Shown: positions 41,900 through 52,848, counted from the first letter of the stretch. The stretch: 64,000 nucleotides of DNA from Agrypnia vestita (GCA_016648135.1 JADDOH010010177.1:28245-92244), one strand, 5' to 3'. Numbers and translations: made by a program. The notes: generated by a model not told the origin, from the letters alone.

Positions 41900-43079
41900 T
41901 TTTCAACAAAATACTAATTTTCATATTTAGATGGAAAAAGCATACATATGACAAATGCCAACGCAATTAAAAACTATTTAAAAGGCATATTGAAAATAAA
42001 GTACCACTAGTCCCTCGTTTAAAACTATCCGAAAATACGATATTACAATATTACGGCAACTTCGTTACCGTAAAAGTTTTTTGGCACCGTAACGGAAAGG
42101 TTAAAAGCAATCTACGCCAACTTTGTTTACTGATACATTCCTCTAAGTTTGAAAACAACAACATCATTGGAAGTTAACAACACGATTTATTTCAATAAAT
42201 CCATAAATAACATAATGGAAAGCTTTATGAATTATGAGGGTAATTTAGAAGTGCTTATTTGTAATGCCGTGCCTACCAGATTCCAACCGCAAAGTAATTT
42301 TGTCTTTGCATTACAAATTGCGTAACATGTCTGAAATTTTACATGTAAAATGAAAATTCACAATCACAAATAATAATCAAATACTTTTTATTTTATTTTT
42401 ATTTCACATTATTGCACGCCATGGCATAAAGTCAATTCTTTTAAATAAGCTAATTTGTAATTTACTATAATAATGTAATTTACTATAATTTCTACCAAAT
42501 AAAATTTGTATCGCATATCATTTATTCCTATTATAATTCCCATCATACAACATATATTTTATTACATCATAATATTCTGCCAAATAAACGTTTAATTAAT
42601 TTTTTTTTCTAAAATACGAATATATTTACGTAAAACTCATACTTACATGTACTGACTGCACATGCTTGATTACACGCATGAAATACTTCATAGATATGAT
42701 TTATTGTTTATCAAATTTTATTTCTTCCATTATAATTTAAGTTCATTTGTATAATTTTTCTATATTTTTTCAGGACCCTAGAAAAAATAATCGAATAAAT
42801 AAAATAATTATTTAATTATAAACAAAATTATCTCTTTATCACAGAGAAAAGTGCATTTCTGACTATTTCATAAATGCAAGTATACCCATACTTAATTTAT
42901 TTTAACAATTGCACATTTATCGATTGTATTATAAATAAAACATTACGTTTAATTTAATTCATTGTCAAATAATCAAACCATACAGAATACATAAATTTGA
43001 GCAGGATAAGGCATAATTTATTTTAATATATTATTTTAAACTGTCTACTTACAATTTTTAAGACATACTAAGATATACT
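41900..43079. other. No gene recognised
   Basis: A+T-rich; TTATTGCACGCCATGG at 42410 is a possible stray terminus of the CAGTGGCGTGCA element. Confidence 0.45.
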
Positions 43080-44340
43080 AAGAAGTCCAACATCCTATAC
43101 AAAAGATTGCTCCCAATGTCTGAGGAAATCATTGGCAACTACCAATGCGGCTTCAGGCCAGGCAAATCATGCATTGATCAAATTTTCTCCTTGAGACAGA
43201 TCTTAGAAAAAACGTTAGAAATGTCGAAACTCATCATCTCTTTGTAGACTTCAAGGCCACGTAGGATAGCATAAATAGGAATGCAATGAATGAGTTTGGA
43301 ATACCGCGTAAGCTGATTAATCTGGTGAAATTAACAATGTCCCCAGTAACGTGTAGAGTCAGGGTTGGCAGTGATCTGTCCGAGCCCTTTGAAGCGCTCC
43401 ACGGGGTGAGACAAGGAGATGGATTGGCCTGCCTCTTATCAACATAGCCTACAACATAGAAAAAGTTATTCGTGACTCAGGAATTGAGATAAAAGCAACG
43501 ATATTCGACAACTGTGCAACTATTAGCTTACGCTAATGATATCGACATAATTGCGAGAACTCCCGATGCGTTATGTAATGCCTTCATAAATCTTGAAAGT
43601 TTTGCCAAAAACATGGGTCTCATTGTAAACCAGCAGAAGACCAAATACATGGCCGTAGGATGCACCCAACAAATCCCAACTCTCTCGTGTGGAAGTCAAA
43701 ATTTTGAAACGGTACCCAGATTTACATACCTAGGATCCCTGATAACAAGCAACAACAATACTACAGAGGAGATCCAGAAGCGCATAGTGAGCGCAAATCG
43801 CTGTTTTTTCCGCCTACAAAAGCAGATAAAATCCAGATTGCTGTCCAGAAACACCAAGATATTAATGTACAAAACGCTTATTAGGCCAGTGCTCACGTAC
43901 GCAGCTGAGACGTGGGTACTAACTAAGAGGAATGAGTGAGCAATGGACGTTTTTGAAAGGAAAATTTTGAGGCGTATCTTCGGACCGGTTCTAGAAAATG
44001 GACTTTGGCGCAGTCGTTACAACAATGAGCTCTATACTCTATTTATGGAGCCAAACGTTACAAAATTTATAAAACTGGGAAGACTTCGGTGGCTGGGTCA
44101 TGTGATGAGAATGTCCGAGTATCAAGCACCAAAGTCCCTGCTGAACTGCTGCCAACAGGGCGAAGGAGCTTAGGAAGGCCAAAACTAAGATGGAGTGACA
44201 ACGTTCTCAAAGATATCTCTGCCTTAGACCTTCGAAACTGGAGAGAGCTGGCACTAGACCGAGATAAGTGGAGGAAAATTAATTAGGAGGCCAAGACCCA
44301 TCAAGGGTTGTAGTGCCAAGAATGATGATGATGATGATGA
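43080..44340 (+). pseudogene. Non-LTR reverse transcriptase, ATG-tail family, broken
   Basis: Pieces in several frames give RLLPMSEEIIGNYQCGFRPG (RT motif 1-2), LHGVRQGDGLACLL (motif 4), and then from 43514 LLAYANDIDIIARTPDA. The catalytic YADD is changed to YAND. GLIVNQQKTKYMAV, FTYLGSLIT and LIRPVLTYAAETWVLTKRNE follow. After a stop at 43937 come RRIFGPVLENG, GRLRWLGHVMRMSE, a frameshift, and SLGRPKLRWSDNVLKD. The 3' end AAGGGTTGTAGTGCCAAGAA plus (TGA)n closes the element. Frameshifts, stops and the lost aspartate make it dead. The endonuclease domain is absent. Confidence 0.85.
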
Positions 44341-44639
44341 CTAAGGAAGTCGTTTAGGATGTTATATAGAAAACTTGAAAATAAATAAAAATCAATTAAG
44401 ATGAATTATAGACTCACAGAGGTGATGTTATATATAAGTGTATATGGTAAATAATTTGGAAGGATATCAAATATACGTTAAAATGAATATTGCTTAATTT
44501 TTCACCAGCTCCGAAAACTATGAATTCTATTTCATGGGAATGACTATAGATGTCTCTAGCATAGTCCATTCGAATATATGAAAGAAAATATTTTTAAAGA
44601 TATCTATGTACAACTTTCGAACATTCGATAAAGTGTGAA

Positions 44640-44830
44640 TGTTCATATGGTGGAATTGGTGAACGTTGCATACTGCATAGTGATAACTTAAGCCAGTTCA
44701 TACAGGTCATAAGCCCTGGGCTACTCTGAAAAGTCTTCCATATACGTTTCCCATATTAATAGTTTCGTCTCTGTGTTCTACAATTTATCTTAATCCATAA
44801 TAATCCCTCTGTGGACAAAAACCAGTAATT
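44640..44830 (+). repeat. AAGTGATCACTT dispersed repeat, copy j
   Basis: ATGGTGGAATTGGTGAACGT, AGTGATAACTTAAGCCAGTT, AAGTCTTCCATATACGTTTC, TTTCGTCTCTGTG and the distal tail CCCTCTGTGGACAAAAACCA. The central palindrome is mutated (GATAAC). Confidence 0.7.
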
Positions 44831-45142
44831 CGGCCGTATTCTAAAATAAGCAATACTGCTATTTCTGTATCTGGACAGTTACTGTATACATTGTAATGCC
44901 GCCAATTTTGAAGCTTTCAGATTTACAGGTTTCAAATTAATGAATGTAATTAATTAGAAAGCTCATTATTCATAATTGTGAGTAAATTAACGTTTGTTTA
45001 CGTTTCAGAGCTTTCTAATTGGTTTAATTAATTATTTTCGAACCTGTAAAACTTAGAACTTAAAAATTGGCGTCATTACAACGTTATACAATAACTGTCA
45101 AGATACAGATAAAGCAATATCGCTTTTCTCAGAATACGGCCG
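44831..45142. mobile_element. Palindromic MITE with CGGCCGTATTCT ends
   Basis: CGGCCGTATTCTAAAATAAG at 44831 mirrors the right end CGCTTTTCTCAGAATACGGC then CG at 45142. The inverted halves extend through GACAGTTACTGTATAC, TGTAATGCCGCCAATTTT and TTAATTAGAAAGCTC around a loop at 44968-45007. It is about 312 bp with no coding sequence, inserted exactly next to repeat copy j. Confidence 0.8.
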
Positions 45143-45269
45143 ATTGTGTTGTCAGAACATACATATAAAAATTTTGTTAGAAATAAAAATCTTTATTTAA
45201 TTGTAAGATATACCATGAACAAAACTTGCGCACGATAAAGAAAAGTAGAAAATACGTGTAGAAGAAATT

Positions 45270-46062
45270 TTATTTTTATTTATTTCATTTCTTTACTTTT
45301 ACATTTGTTCGAGTTAGATTATACTATGCCTGTCTCACTAGAGAGCTCTGTGTTGAGACAGGCAAAGTTTACAATTATAACTTATATGTAAGTACATTTA
45401 TACAAAATAGGTTAAAACAAAAAGTACATTTTGAACAAATAAGTTTTAAAAAAAGATTTATAATCGCCTACACTCAGGCACATGTAAATATACACTAATA
45501 CAATCTCAATTTTTCTAATTCTCAATTTGTTTGGATGAGTTTCCCAATTGCTGGTCGACCCATCTCTTTTACCCAAATTTTTTTTTTTTTTTGCATTTTT
45601 CGGATTGTTAATTTGTGATACCCTCTCCAGCATTGTATTGTACAGTTTCGGGCCTATGTGTTTGAAGTTCCTTTGTCCATACGTGGTTCGCGATCTTGGG
45701 ACTTGAATAGCATCTTTGTTTCTGCGTGTATGTATAGTGTTTTGGGTGTGTGTGAAATGTGTTTGTTTGTGTTTGTACATGTAATTTAGGACAGTTTTGG
45801 CATATATTTGTCTAACATCAAAAACTTCTAATTTATTAAATATTTCGTCTGTACTTGTAGTAATCGGTGTTCCTAAGATTGTTTTTAAAATTGTTTTCTG
45901 GACAATAGTTAAAGGATTAATTGCCGTTAACGTCGCTCCTCCCCACGCAATTACTCCGTGTTCAATGATCGTCTGACATATAGCGTAGTTTTCAAAAGTT
46001 TAATGTCGAGAAAATTTCTTATATTTCTGAGAAAGTAAAGTGTTTTTTTAATTTTATTGGCA
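45270..46062 (-). pseudogene. Jockey-like LINE C-terminal half, copy J2
   Basis: The reverse complement closely follows copy J1 from the ATTGCCAATAAAAT boundary to the AAAT-rich tail. A seven-base deletion (the CAGTGTA segment of J1) removes the frame near 45990. An expanded A-run near 45583 shifts the C-terminus (NNPKNAKKKKNLG instead of NNPKNVKTTIKIW). The readable part is YKHKQTHFTHTQNTIHTRRN and RTTYGQRNFKHIGPKLYNTM. The copy is dead and 5'-truncated at a point downstream of J1's truncation. Confidence 0.85.
45328..45363 (-). promoter_or_regulatory. 3' UTR hairpin of J2
   Basis: GCCTGTCTCA at 45328-45337 pairs perfectly with TGAGACAGGC at 45354-45363. It is equivalent to the hairpin at 16434-16469, which has one mismatch. 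Its maintenance in both copies supports a role in the element's life cycle. Confidence 0.6.
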
Positions 46063-47566
46063 ATATATATAAAATATAAATTGTAGTAATATTCCGAGAA
46101 GGCGGGGACTCTTCATAGACTTGAAGGTGTTGCGTACGTACACATTGAAAGGTGCTCAAAATTCCAGTCACGACTTGAATGTTTGGGGATGGCTCATCCG
46201 TCAACACGGGCTGTCGACTATTCCGCATAGTCCCGGGAAATTCCTCCCCGGATACCAACCTACCCTCACCAGCCTACCCTCCACCCTGTACCTTCTACCC
46301 GCTTCCGTGCTGCACATTCCCTGAGTAATCTCCACTATTTGTATGAAACCATATTCGAGGTTCTGAAATATTTCAAATACACACATCAGTGTAAATAATT
46401 TTGGCGATAATATTTTAAATTGTACTAAGTTTTTTCACGTAGCGTAGTTATTATAATTATAGTTAAAAATTTAATTACAAGCACAGAATAATGTACATAT
46501 ATCACATTGTAAGCAAAGCTGATTTCCATTTTCAAAGTAAGTATGATTTTAAAATTGTAATTGAATAAAATGAAAATATTGAGTAAATGCTTTTTTTATT
46601 AAATGAATTAGTTTTTATAATATTATTACAAATATTGAAAACGTTGTTTACCACCTGGTCAAAAAATACGACAAATTTAAACGAACAGTACAAAATTTCG
46701 AGACAATACTATTTTTAGATGAAGATTATCATCCTAAATTTGAATACATATTAAGCTGATATGCGTTTATACTTGTATTTATAATCATTGGTATGTATTA
46801 ACAGAAGACATAAAATCTATTTTGCAAAAAATATTTGATCACAGGTTACTCCCAAAATGTATTTAAAAGTCGTTGATTAACTCACTATTAGAGAAAATCC
46901 TTGAATTTCTATTCTTTTAGAAAAATTTAATTTTTGTTCTTAAAAAAAATAATGTTATTTACAATCATTTCCAACGTTCTATTAAAGAAAATTTATCTTG
47001 TTGGTATAATAATAATGTATATAATAAGTTGTATCTTAAAATTGCTTGATGGAAATGTTTGTCTAGCTTTAGAGTATGATGTCTCCAGTAAAAAATCTAC
47101 TTAATTTTCGTATTTTACTTTATAAATTAAGAAAATAATCTATAGTGCACAATTAGAAAAATATAATTGTGTACTACACATTTACAATTTGATTTAATTC
47201 ATAGAATTGAAACATTGAATCCAATTATCTCAGAAAGCCATTTTTTGACTTGTCATAGTCCAAGACTAGGGATGCGATATAATTATGTAAGTTTGTGAAT
47301 CTATAGGACATCTTGTTTTTTTTAGAAGGCTACAAATTTGAAAAGTGTTTGTGTCAGGATTCTAACTTAAATAATGTTTATAAAATATCTATCCATGTGA
47401 AAAGTGTGGGTCTGGGTTAAGAAAATATGACGTAATATTAATTTTCCCAACTCCTTATATAACGTGATAATGCACACTTTTGTTGTAATACAGACCAAAT
47501 TATATTTTTTTCAATAAGGCAATAATATTAGATTTTATCTCAATCAGCATTGCAAAGAATGAATGT
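46063..47566. other. No gene; G+C-richer unique patch at 46090-46330
   Basis: The patch carries frames on both strands (plus 46121-46324, with GWLIRQHGLSTIPHSPGKFL). I recognise neither. The rest is A+T-rich. Confidence 0.3.
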
Positions 47567-47645
47567 TAAATTATGTAAAGTGATCACTTGAGCCAACTTA
47601 TATAGGTCATAAGCCCCGTGAAACTTCTATAACTTATCTTTATTA
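47567..47645 (+). repeat. AAGTGATCACTT dispersed repeat, copy m (fragment)
   Basis: GTAAAGTGATCACTTGAGCC, AACTTATATAGGTCATAAGC, then GTGAAACTTCTATAACTTAT. Only the centre of the element is present. Confidence 0.6.
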
Positions 47646-47744
47646 AAAATAAATAATAAATTCACCAATAAATTCAGTAATTAAATAAATAACTAAAAAT
47701 AAATTAAATTACATATAATTCAAATTGAATGTAATTCTGGCTAT

Positions 47745-48050
47745 TGTGTGATAGATAGAATAATGAAAAGAGTGCTGAGATGTTATGAGCGAGGAAAGAA
47801 TGGTTAAGAAAATATATGGGGCGAGTGTTCAAGGCAATACGAATAGAGGGCATCTACGAAAGACCTGGCACTATCAAATACAAAAGTATTGGAGAATGGC
47901 CCTGTTCAAAGCTTTTACAACCGTAGAGCATGCATGAGAAGATGTATGAATATATCCGAAACAAAAGTGGTGAGCCAAGATATAAGAATATGGCATTCTA
48001 TCCTCTTTACCTACCCCTGCGGATAACGGTATGATGTTAGTTAGTTAGTT
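47745..48050 (+). pseudogene. LINE 3' end, GTTA-tail family, copy K3
   Basis: AGCGAGGAAAGAATGGTTAA, GAAAATATATGGGGCGAGTG, TCTACGAAAGACCTGGCA, GAGCATGCATGAGAAGATGT and CCCTGCGGATAACGGTATGA then TGTTAGTTAGTTAG. The coding part corresponds to SEERMVKKIYGASVQGNTNR and RKTWH. It has frameshifts and no RT core. Confidence 0.7.
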
Positions 48051-48065
48051 GAATTGACTTGGTCT

Positions 48066-48355
48066 CAATTATTTTGGTATTATCAACCGGATAGGGTCCA
48101 CTGTTTCTTCTTCAGGGTAAATTATAAACTACAGCGTAAATGACGTCAATGAATTCTAAAGGTATGTTGTATATTTAATTTAAAATAATTAAAAAAATAG
48201 ATTTAATTGAAAAAAAAAGACAAAAGGCAGATAAAAAAAAATCAAGTTTAAAAAAAAATTCCTCATTTTGTAATGTTTAGTTTGTATTTTACCCTGATGA
48301 TGAAAATGGTTGTTCCGAATCGATTTGGTGTTCCCAAAATTATTTAATTTAATTT
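48066..48355. mobile_element. Fold-back element with hammerhead-like arms (family E)
   Basis: The right arm reads ACCCTGATGATGAAAATGGT, TGTTCCGAATCGATTTGGTG, TTCCCAAAATTATTT. The left arm, read on the minus strand from 48120, gives ACCCTGAAGAAGAAACAGTG, later CCGGTTGATAATACCAAAAT. The two are diverged inverted copies around 48121-48285. In the right arm ACC before CTGA can pair with GGT after the core, as stem I would. No protein is encoded. Confidence 0.45.
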
Positions 48356-48499
48356 ACAATGAATAAACATAATTCGTTACATACGATCACTTATACAATA
48401 ATATGAAAACAATTTTTAGACGCAATTCGGCATTTTAGATGTTCTAATAAACAACATAAACAAATAAAACTATCAAAACTCCCCACCCTCGATACACAT

Positions 48500-48720
48500 T
48501 TGAATAGTGGAGAAGGCATGAAAGATGATTTTGACGAATTTGTATGCAAAAGATCGTCCCCGTTGGTGCCTCACGTTTGCGGGTCCAAGGGACGGGCCGC
48601 CACGGGAATACATAAGGCCGAGAGCCGCGCGGCAAATCCCATGAAGGAGCATAAACTCCACGGTTTTTATCCCGAATCACGTAGCGGCCCGCTTAATTTA
48701 CTCGCACTGCCTTGTTGAGG
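48500..48720. other. Very G+C-rich unique patch; possible host sequence
   Basis: Segments such as TCCAAGGGACGGGCCGCCAC and GCCGAGAGCCGCGCGG stand out in this A+T-rich window. A 72-codon plus frame (48500-48718, FVCKRSSPLVPHVCGSKGRA) and two minus frames overlap, none recognised. It could be exon or regulatory sequence, or an insertion from a G+C-rich source. Confidence 0.3.
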
Positions 48721-48884
48721 ACTTGTTCGACATTCAATTACGGAGATGGACTAAATAAACCAACCAAATACGAGGGATGAATATGCACCATTCACCCAAC
48801 GAGTTAATACACCAAAGTGAGAGTGAAGTGTAAGGATTAAGGACGGGTTAAGGATCAAGTTGAAAATAAATTTGTGGGAGGAAA

Positions 48885-49307
48885 GATGTCATTTTACTGG
48901 AAAATGTTCAGAGACGAGCCACAAAATTGCCCTTGGGTATTAAAAACCTGGAATATGCGGAAAGGCTGAGAGTATTGAAACTGCCCACTCTTCAGGAGCG
49001 ACGAGCAAGAGGTGACCTCATCGAGACATTCAAGATTCTATCGGGCCACTAAAATATTCCTAATATGACAGATATGTTTGCATTAAACACTAATGTGGAC
49101 CTCCGAGGACATCACCTGAAGTTGAACAAGTCTCGGTTCTCGTGTAACCCAAGAAAGCATGCATTGAGCAATAGAGTGGTCAATATGTGGAACAGTTTGC
49201 CTGAGGGCTGTGTCTGCTGCCAGTGTCAACCAATTTAAGAATAGGCTGGATATTCAAATGAGAGACAGTGATATGGGCCTATCAGCTTAAGCTGCCTGCC
49301 CATTATC

Positions 49308-49342
<35 letters not shown>
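48885..49342 (+). pseudogene. CR1/Jockey-like LINE RT C-terminus, copy 2
   Basis: The sequence reads LLENVQRRATKLPLGIKNLE, YAERLRVLKLPTLQERRARG and DLIETFKIL, then a stop (TAA at about 49050). DMFALNTNVDLRGHHLKLNK follows, then RVVNMWNSLPEG and, after a small deletion, SVNQFKNRLDIQMRDSDMGL. It ends in CCATTATCAAT plus a (TAA)n tail at 49311-49342. It gives the uninterrupted reference for the split copy at 2110. It is dead. Confidence 0.85.
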
Positions 49343-49343
<1 letters not shown>

Positions 49344-49654
49344 CAAAGGTCCCATTGTTTTGCAAAGCGTCTATTAAAACAGTGTTTCCATTTAATCAAG
49401 GCTGGGATGGATAAGATGTCTAGGGAAGAAATATGGCCTATTTTTTCCGTCAGAAATGTGTATGCAAAATTTGGGTCCAATCAGTGAAGCGGTGTAGATT
49501 TGTACAGAAAATATATCAGGGCAAATATATTTTGCCTCGCTCTTCAAATAAAAGCGTGGGCGCTTTCCCTCCATGACCAACAGAGTTTTATAATTTATAT
49601 CAATATCGTAAGCGGGAAACTGGTTTTTGGTAAGCTGCCTTCTCGGGCAGTCGA
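49343..49654. other. No gene recognised
   Basis: Overlapping short frames on both strands; no recognised protein or repeat. Confidence 0.4.
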
Positions 49655-49712
49655 CATGTCAGATAAACGGCTGTCGGGTAAACGGCTGTCGGGCAATCGG
49701 CTGTCGAAAAGC
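49655..49712 (+). repeat. 15-bp minisatellite, three to four units
   Basis: TAAACGGCTGTCGGG occurs twice in tandem from 49663, then CAATCGGCTGTCGAAAAGC, with a degenerate unit before them. The period is a multiple of three, so a chance frame (KRLSGKRLSGNRLSKS) stays open. Confidence 0.8.
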
Positions 49713-50744
49713 TGACCCAAACCTACCCGGGGGTTGCAGGATGGAGGGTGTGGTTGATTAAAATTTAGTTACTTTGCAAGAATACAGAGAGTGGAAAAGA
49801 TGATGATGCCTTTGTTTTGTGCTGGGTCCTAAAGAGTATGCAAATTTTGAAATGGATTATATGGATGAACAACTGTATCAGTGGCAGGGAATGGGGTGGC
49901 TAGGGGTGAATAACTTTCGTACATTTCTATAATTAATCAAAATTTTCAGGTATCCGTAACTACACAGCTGTAAGTCAAAAGTGTTACAGTAGATACGAAT
50001 AATAATTGGTAGAAATTCGATCTTCGATTTCGAAATTGGATAATAAAATTATAATAGGTATTTTTGTAACAAAAAATCGTTTGGAAACTATGAAATATTA
50101 GAATTTTATGTTGTAATAAACAATTTTTGACAACACAAGGTTTTGAAATTTTGAAGGTTATAAAATGCTGTAGCCGTAAGCAGCCGCTAACGTACGTACA
50201 AATATCGTAGTTATTGGAAAAAATATAATGCTAACCTCACACCTCGAAGATATCGGACATATTTTTTTCGCTCAAGGTTCAAGATTCAATTGCTTGCAGA
50301 GCTAAGGAGAATACTAATCATTTAGGGCGATAAGAGACTGAAGTAGGGCGGCTTCTATAAATGATATCGCAGATTTAAGGGAGTAAGAGGGTCTACTGAA
50401 AAATGTGATGAATTTGTTCATAAAGTTGCCTTCAAATGTAATTTCATGATGTTTTGAAGTACAATGATATATTTTATTAATTAGATATTTCAGTAGGTTT
50501 TTAAAAAGTTATTTTTTTTACAGTAGGTATATATAGTGATGGAAAAAATCGGTTTCCGATCCGAATGGGTAAAAAGTTAAAAGACAACAAGAAATGATGG
50601 TTCAACTGAAAAATGTTAAACTTGATTGTGTTAATAAATATTTGAGTCTTCAATTTGAGTGAAGTTACAGTAGTAGTCTGCCAATGAACCGACATGGTAT
50701 TTTACTACTGTGGAAGACCTTTGTGAATCTTTTTGTGCAGATTA
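49713..50744. other. No gene; GTCCTAAAGAG-type segment at 49825-49920
   Basis: GTGCTGGGTCCTAAAGAGTA followed by TTTGAAATGGATTATATGGA matches the segments at 21948 and 32885, an undefined old repeat. The rest is A+T-rich. Confidence 0.4.
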
Positions 50745-50804
50745 ATAATTATAATTTATAGAAATAAACTTTGTTTACACCTTTGTTTTTTTATTATTGA
50801 AAAA

Positions 50805-50850
50805 ATTCAACATGTTTCGAAGCCAAAGGCTTCTTCGTCAGGATAACAAA
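50805..50850 (-). ncRNA. Hammerhead-like motif of A6 (best stem II)
   Basis: The minus strand reads CTGACGA, A, stem II GAAGCC/GGCTTC with loop TTT, GAAAC, ATGTTGAA. All core bases of the hammerhead consensus (CTGANGA...GAAA) are present and stem II is a perfect 6-bp helix. One A lies between the core and stem II, stem III can only be AC/GT, and stem I pairs for about two bases, so activity is doubtful. Confidence 0.45.
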
Positions 50851-50954
50851 ATTTAATTTAAAAATCGAAGTAAAGACAATCAAAATATTAAAAAGTTATA
50901 TATGGAAAAGTACCTACTTAACATGAAAATAAATTTAAAAGATATCTATTTGCA

Positions 50955-51140
50955 AAAAGGATCTGATTCTTACACTCTTTCTTATTTCCAAAATTTCTAA
51001 TTTATCGAACTGCGATTCTGTATAATTTGTATGTAAAATTTGTAAACCCTTATAAATATCAAAAGAATGATCCATAGTCAAAAGATGGTTAGAAAATTCG
51101 GAATAATTATTACTATTTAAACACCTAAAGTGTTCCTTAA
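50955..51140 (-). pseudogene. PLE protein C-terminus (GIY-YIG region) of A6
   Basis: The minus strand reads CLNSNNYSEFSNHLLTMDHS, FDIYKGLQILHTNYTESQFD, KLEILEIRKS without a stop in this stretch. The NHLL...HSF...LQILH...LExLEI spacing is that of the distal GIY-YIG endonuclease region in Penelope-like proteins. The catalytic front part is missing because the copy is truncated. Confidence 0.6.
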
Positions 51141-51198
51141 CTCTAATAAAATAAAAATAGTGGTTTAAACAAAGTTTATTTCTATAAATTTTAATTAT

Positions 51199-51394
51199 AA
51201 TGTCACCAAAAAATTTTTTTTCTGTGTTTGAAGAAGAAGATTAATATTTTTTTATGATAAATAAGTTTAAGGAAGGCGTGGCTGTGGAATGATAGTGTTG
51301 CATATTCGTAGGGATGTATTATTCTTACCGAAGATTGGTTCCAGTACCAAGCTTAGATGTACGAGTAAAATAATAGAGTAAGACTTAGAACACA
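51199..51394. other. No gene recognised
   Basis: It starts with the family A flank TGTCACCAAAAAATTTTTTT, CTGTGTTTGAAGAAGAAG, then unique sequence. Confidence 0.4.
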
Positions 51395-51610
51395 TGTAGC
51401 GGGTAGTCCGTCCGAGACAAGAACGTAGCGAGGCTGAAAATTGGTCAGCTGTTGAATAATATGATGACCTGTTGTGTCTCAACTCGTATAAATACCTCCT
51501 CTGATTCAATTGCACAAGGTCACTGACAATATATTACCTTGATTAGGAGTATCGCATCCCTAATCTATAAACCTATCTGCTTGACCCGGCTCGGCAGTCA
51601 TGTCGTAACA
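51395..51610. mobile_element. Probable solo LTR, 216 bp
   Basis: It begins TGTAGCGGGTAGTCCG and ends CATGTCGTAACA, giving TGT...ACA termini. It is flanked on both sides by ACACA (51390-51394 and 51611-51615), a five-base target duplication as in Gypsy or BEL/Pao elements. TATAAATA at 51487-51494 lies centrally with a TCAATTG start-like site about 20 bases on, as expected of an LTR promoter. No internal retrotransposon region is present. Orientation is plus if the TATA box is used as the guide. Confidence 0.55.
51487..51494 (+). promoter_or_regulatory. TATA box of the solo LTR
   Basis: TATAAATA in the middle of the putative LTR, followed by a possible initiator TCAATTG near 51506. Confidence 0.45.
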
Positions 51611-51615
51611 ACACA

Positions 51616-52639
51616 ACACCGCATGACCCACCTATCTCAAGTATTTTATCGACAAGAAAATTTTGCGAAATTGAATTGGGTCAAGTATGCACAATACCGA
51701 AATCATGTTGCGTTAGCGTTAGTGTGAATCATCTCCCAATATGAGATTTCGAACATTTTCAATGATATTTCATAAAATGACAAACAAAACACATTATTTA
51801 AAAAAATTACAGAGTATTTTAATAATTGAAACGCCAATTTTAATCGGTTATACTGCAATTACCTTTAAAAATAGAATAACCTCAACTTTATCTTAACAAT
51901 AAGTTTGTTATCCGAAAAATATTTCTTTAGGAAATTTAATTTAGTTAAATGAATATTTGGACGAAGAAATTAGTACATTGCACGTAAAATAATCTAATTT
52001 TTAACTTTCTATTAAAATGATATAAGTTCTTATTTTGTACAATATAAACATCACGTTGAAATTGACGTAGTGTACAATGTTGTACAAAACGGATCAATAC
52101 GTACTTGTTATGATATCGGGAACAAATGAGAAATTTGGTTGTGTGAGTTGAAGTATGGGGGAGTGAAGAAAATCTGGCATATGATGCCTTGTGACATGGG
52201 GGAGGGGGACTGAAATTTCTAGAAAAAATCCGTGACGTCATTTATTGAAGTTGCGAAAAAACTGGAGAGGTATTTTGCCAGTGGTTGCTGGAAGAGTACG
52301 AATTTAAAAAATATTTTTCTATCTTTAAATGATGTTAGCCCGAAGGTTTAACCGCATTTTATATGAACACAATTCGAATGAGAAAAGTACGTTTTCTCTT
52401 AGAAAAATGAGTTGCGACTGCAGCGGATGCTTCCAACTTCGTATTACCGTAAGCTCCAAGGAAAAGTATATTTTAAGTATGAGAATTTTATTACGTACAT
52501 CGTGTTCACTGGTGTACTGTGCAGACTCTGGTAATTTGGTTAAACTCGAGTGAAAAGAGTATGCAATCTTAATAATCCTACGGTTTACTTTTATTAAAAG
52601 TGACAGGGAAAGATAAACAAGGTGGCTAGTAGAAAAATC
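51616..52639. other. No gene recognised
   Basis: A+T-rich. The block TGACATGGGGGAGGGGG with TCCGTGACGTCATTTAT at 52190-52245 has the look of a short repeat known from insect genomes, but no second copy is in the window. Confidence 0.4.
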
Positions 52640-52848
52640 TTTGAGGGAATCTTCTTCGTTCAATTTTGAAGAGAAAATATTCTTTACGCTTTGGGTGAAA
52701 TTTCGTGCAAAAAATGTGTAAATTTTGATGTTTTTTATTTCCGTAACTATCGATATTTCAATCAAATTGCAAATAATATTTTCTGTTCAAAATTGAATAT
52801 AAAAGACATCCCTGAGATCTTTGCTACTAGCTAAGAGAAATCCTGTAT
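52640..52848. mobile_element. Palindromic MITE (ACAGGGTG family), fragment 7
   Basis: AAAATATTCTTTACGCTTTG, GGTGAAATTTCGTGCAAAAA and the right end TTTGCTACTAGCTAAGAGAA then ATCCTGTA match the family (the first block also occurs at 3355). Confidence 0.6.

Larger units (their letters stand above)
50745..51198 (-). mobile_element. Penelope-like element fragment bounded by inverted arms (A6)
   Basis: The arms ATAATTATAATTTATAGAAA... (50745 onward) and their mirror ending at 51198 bound the element. On the minus strand its order is: short inverted arm, PLE coding remnant (about 51140-50955), 3' UTR, hammerhead-like motif (50845-50805), terminal arm. A partial inverted terminal repeat upstream of a truncated copy is a known peculiarity of PLEs. 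This is the most informative copy of family A. Confidence 0.7.
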
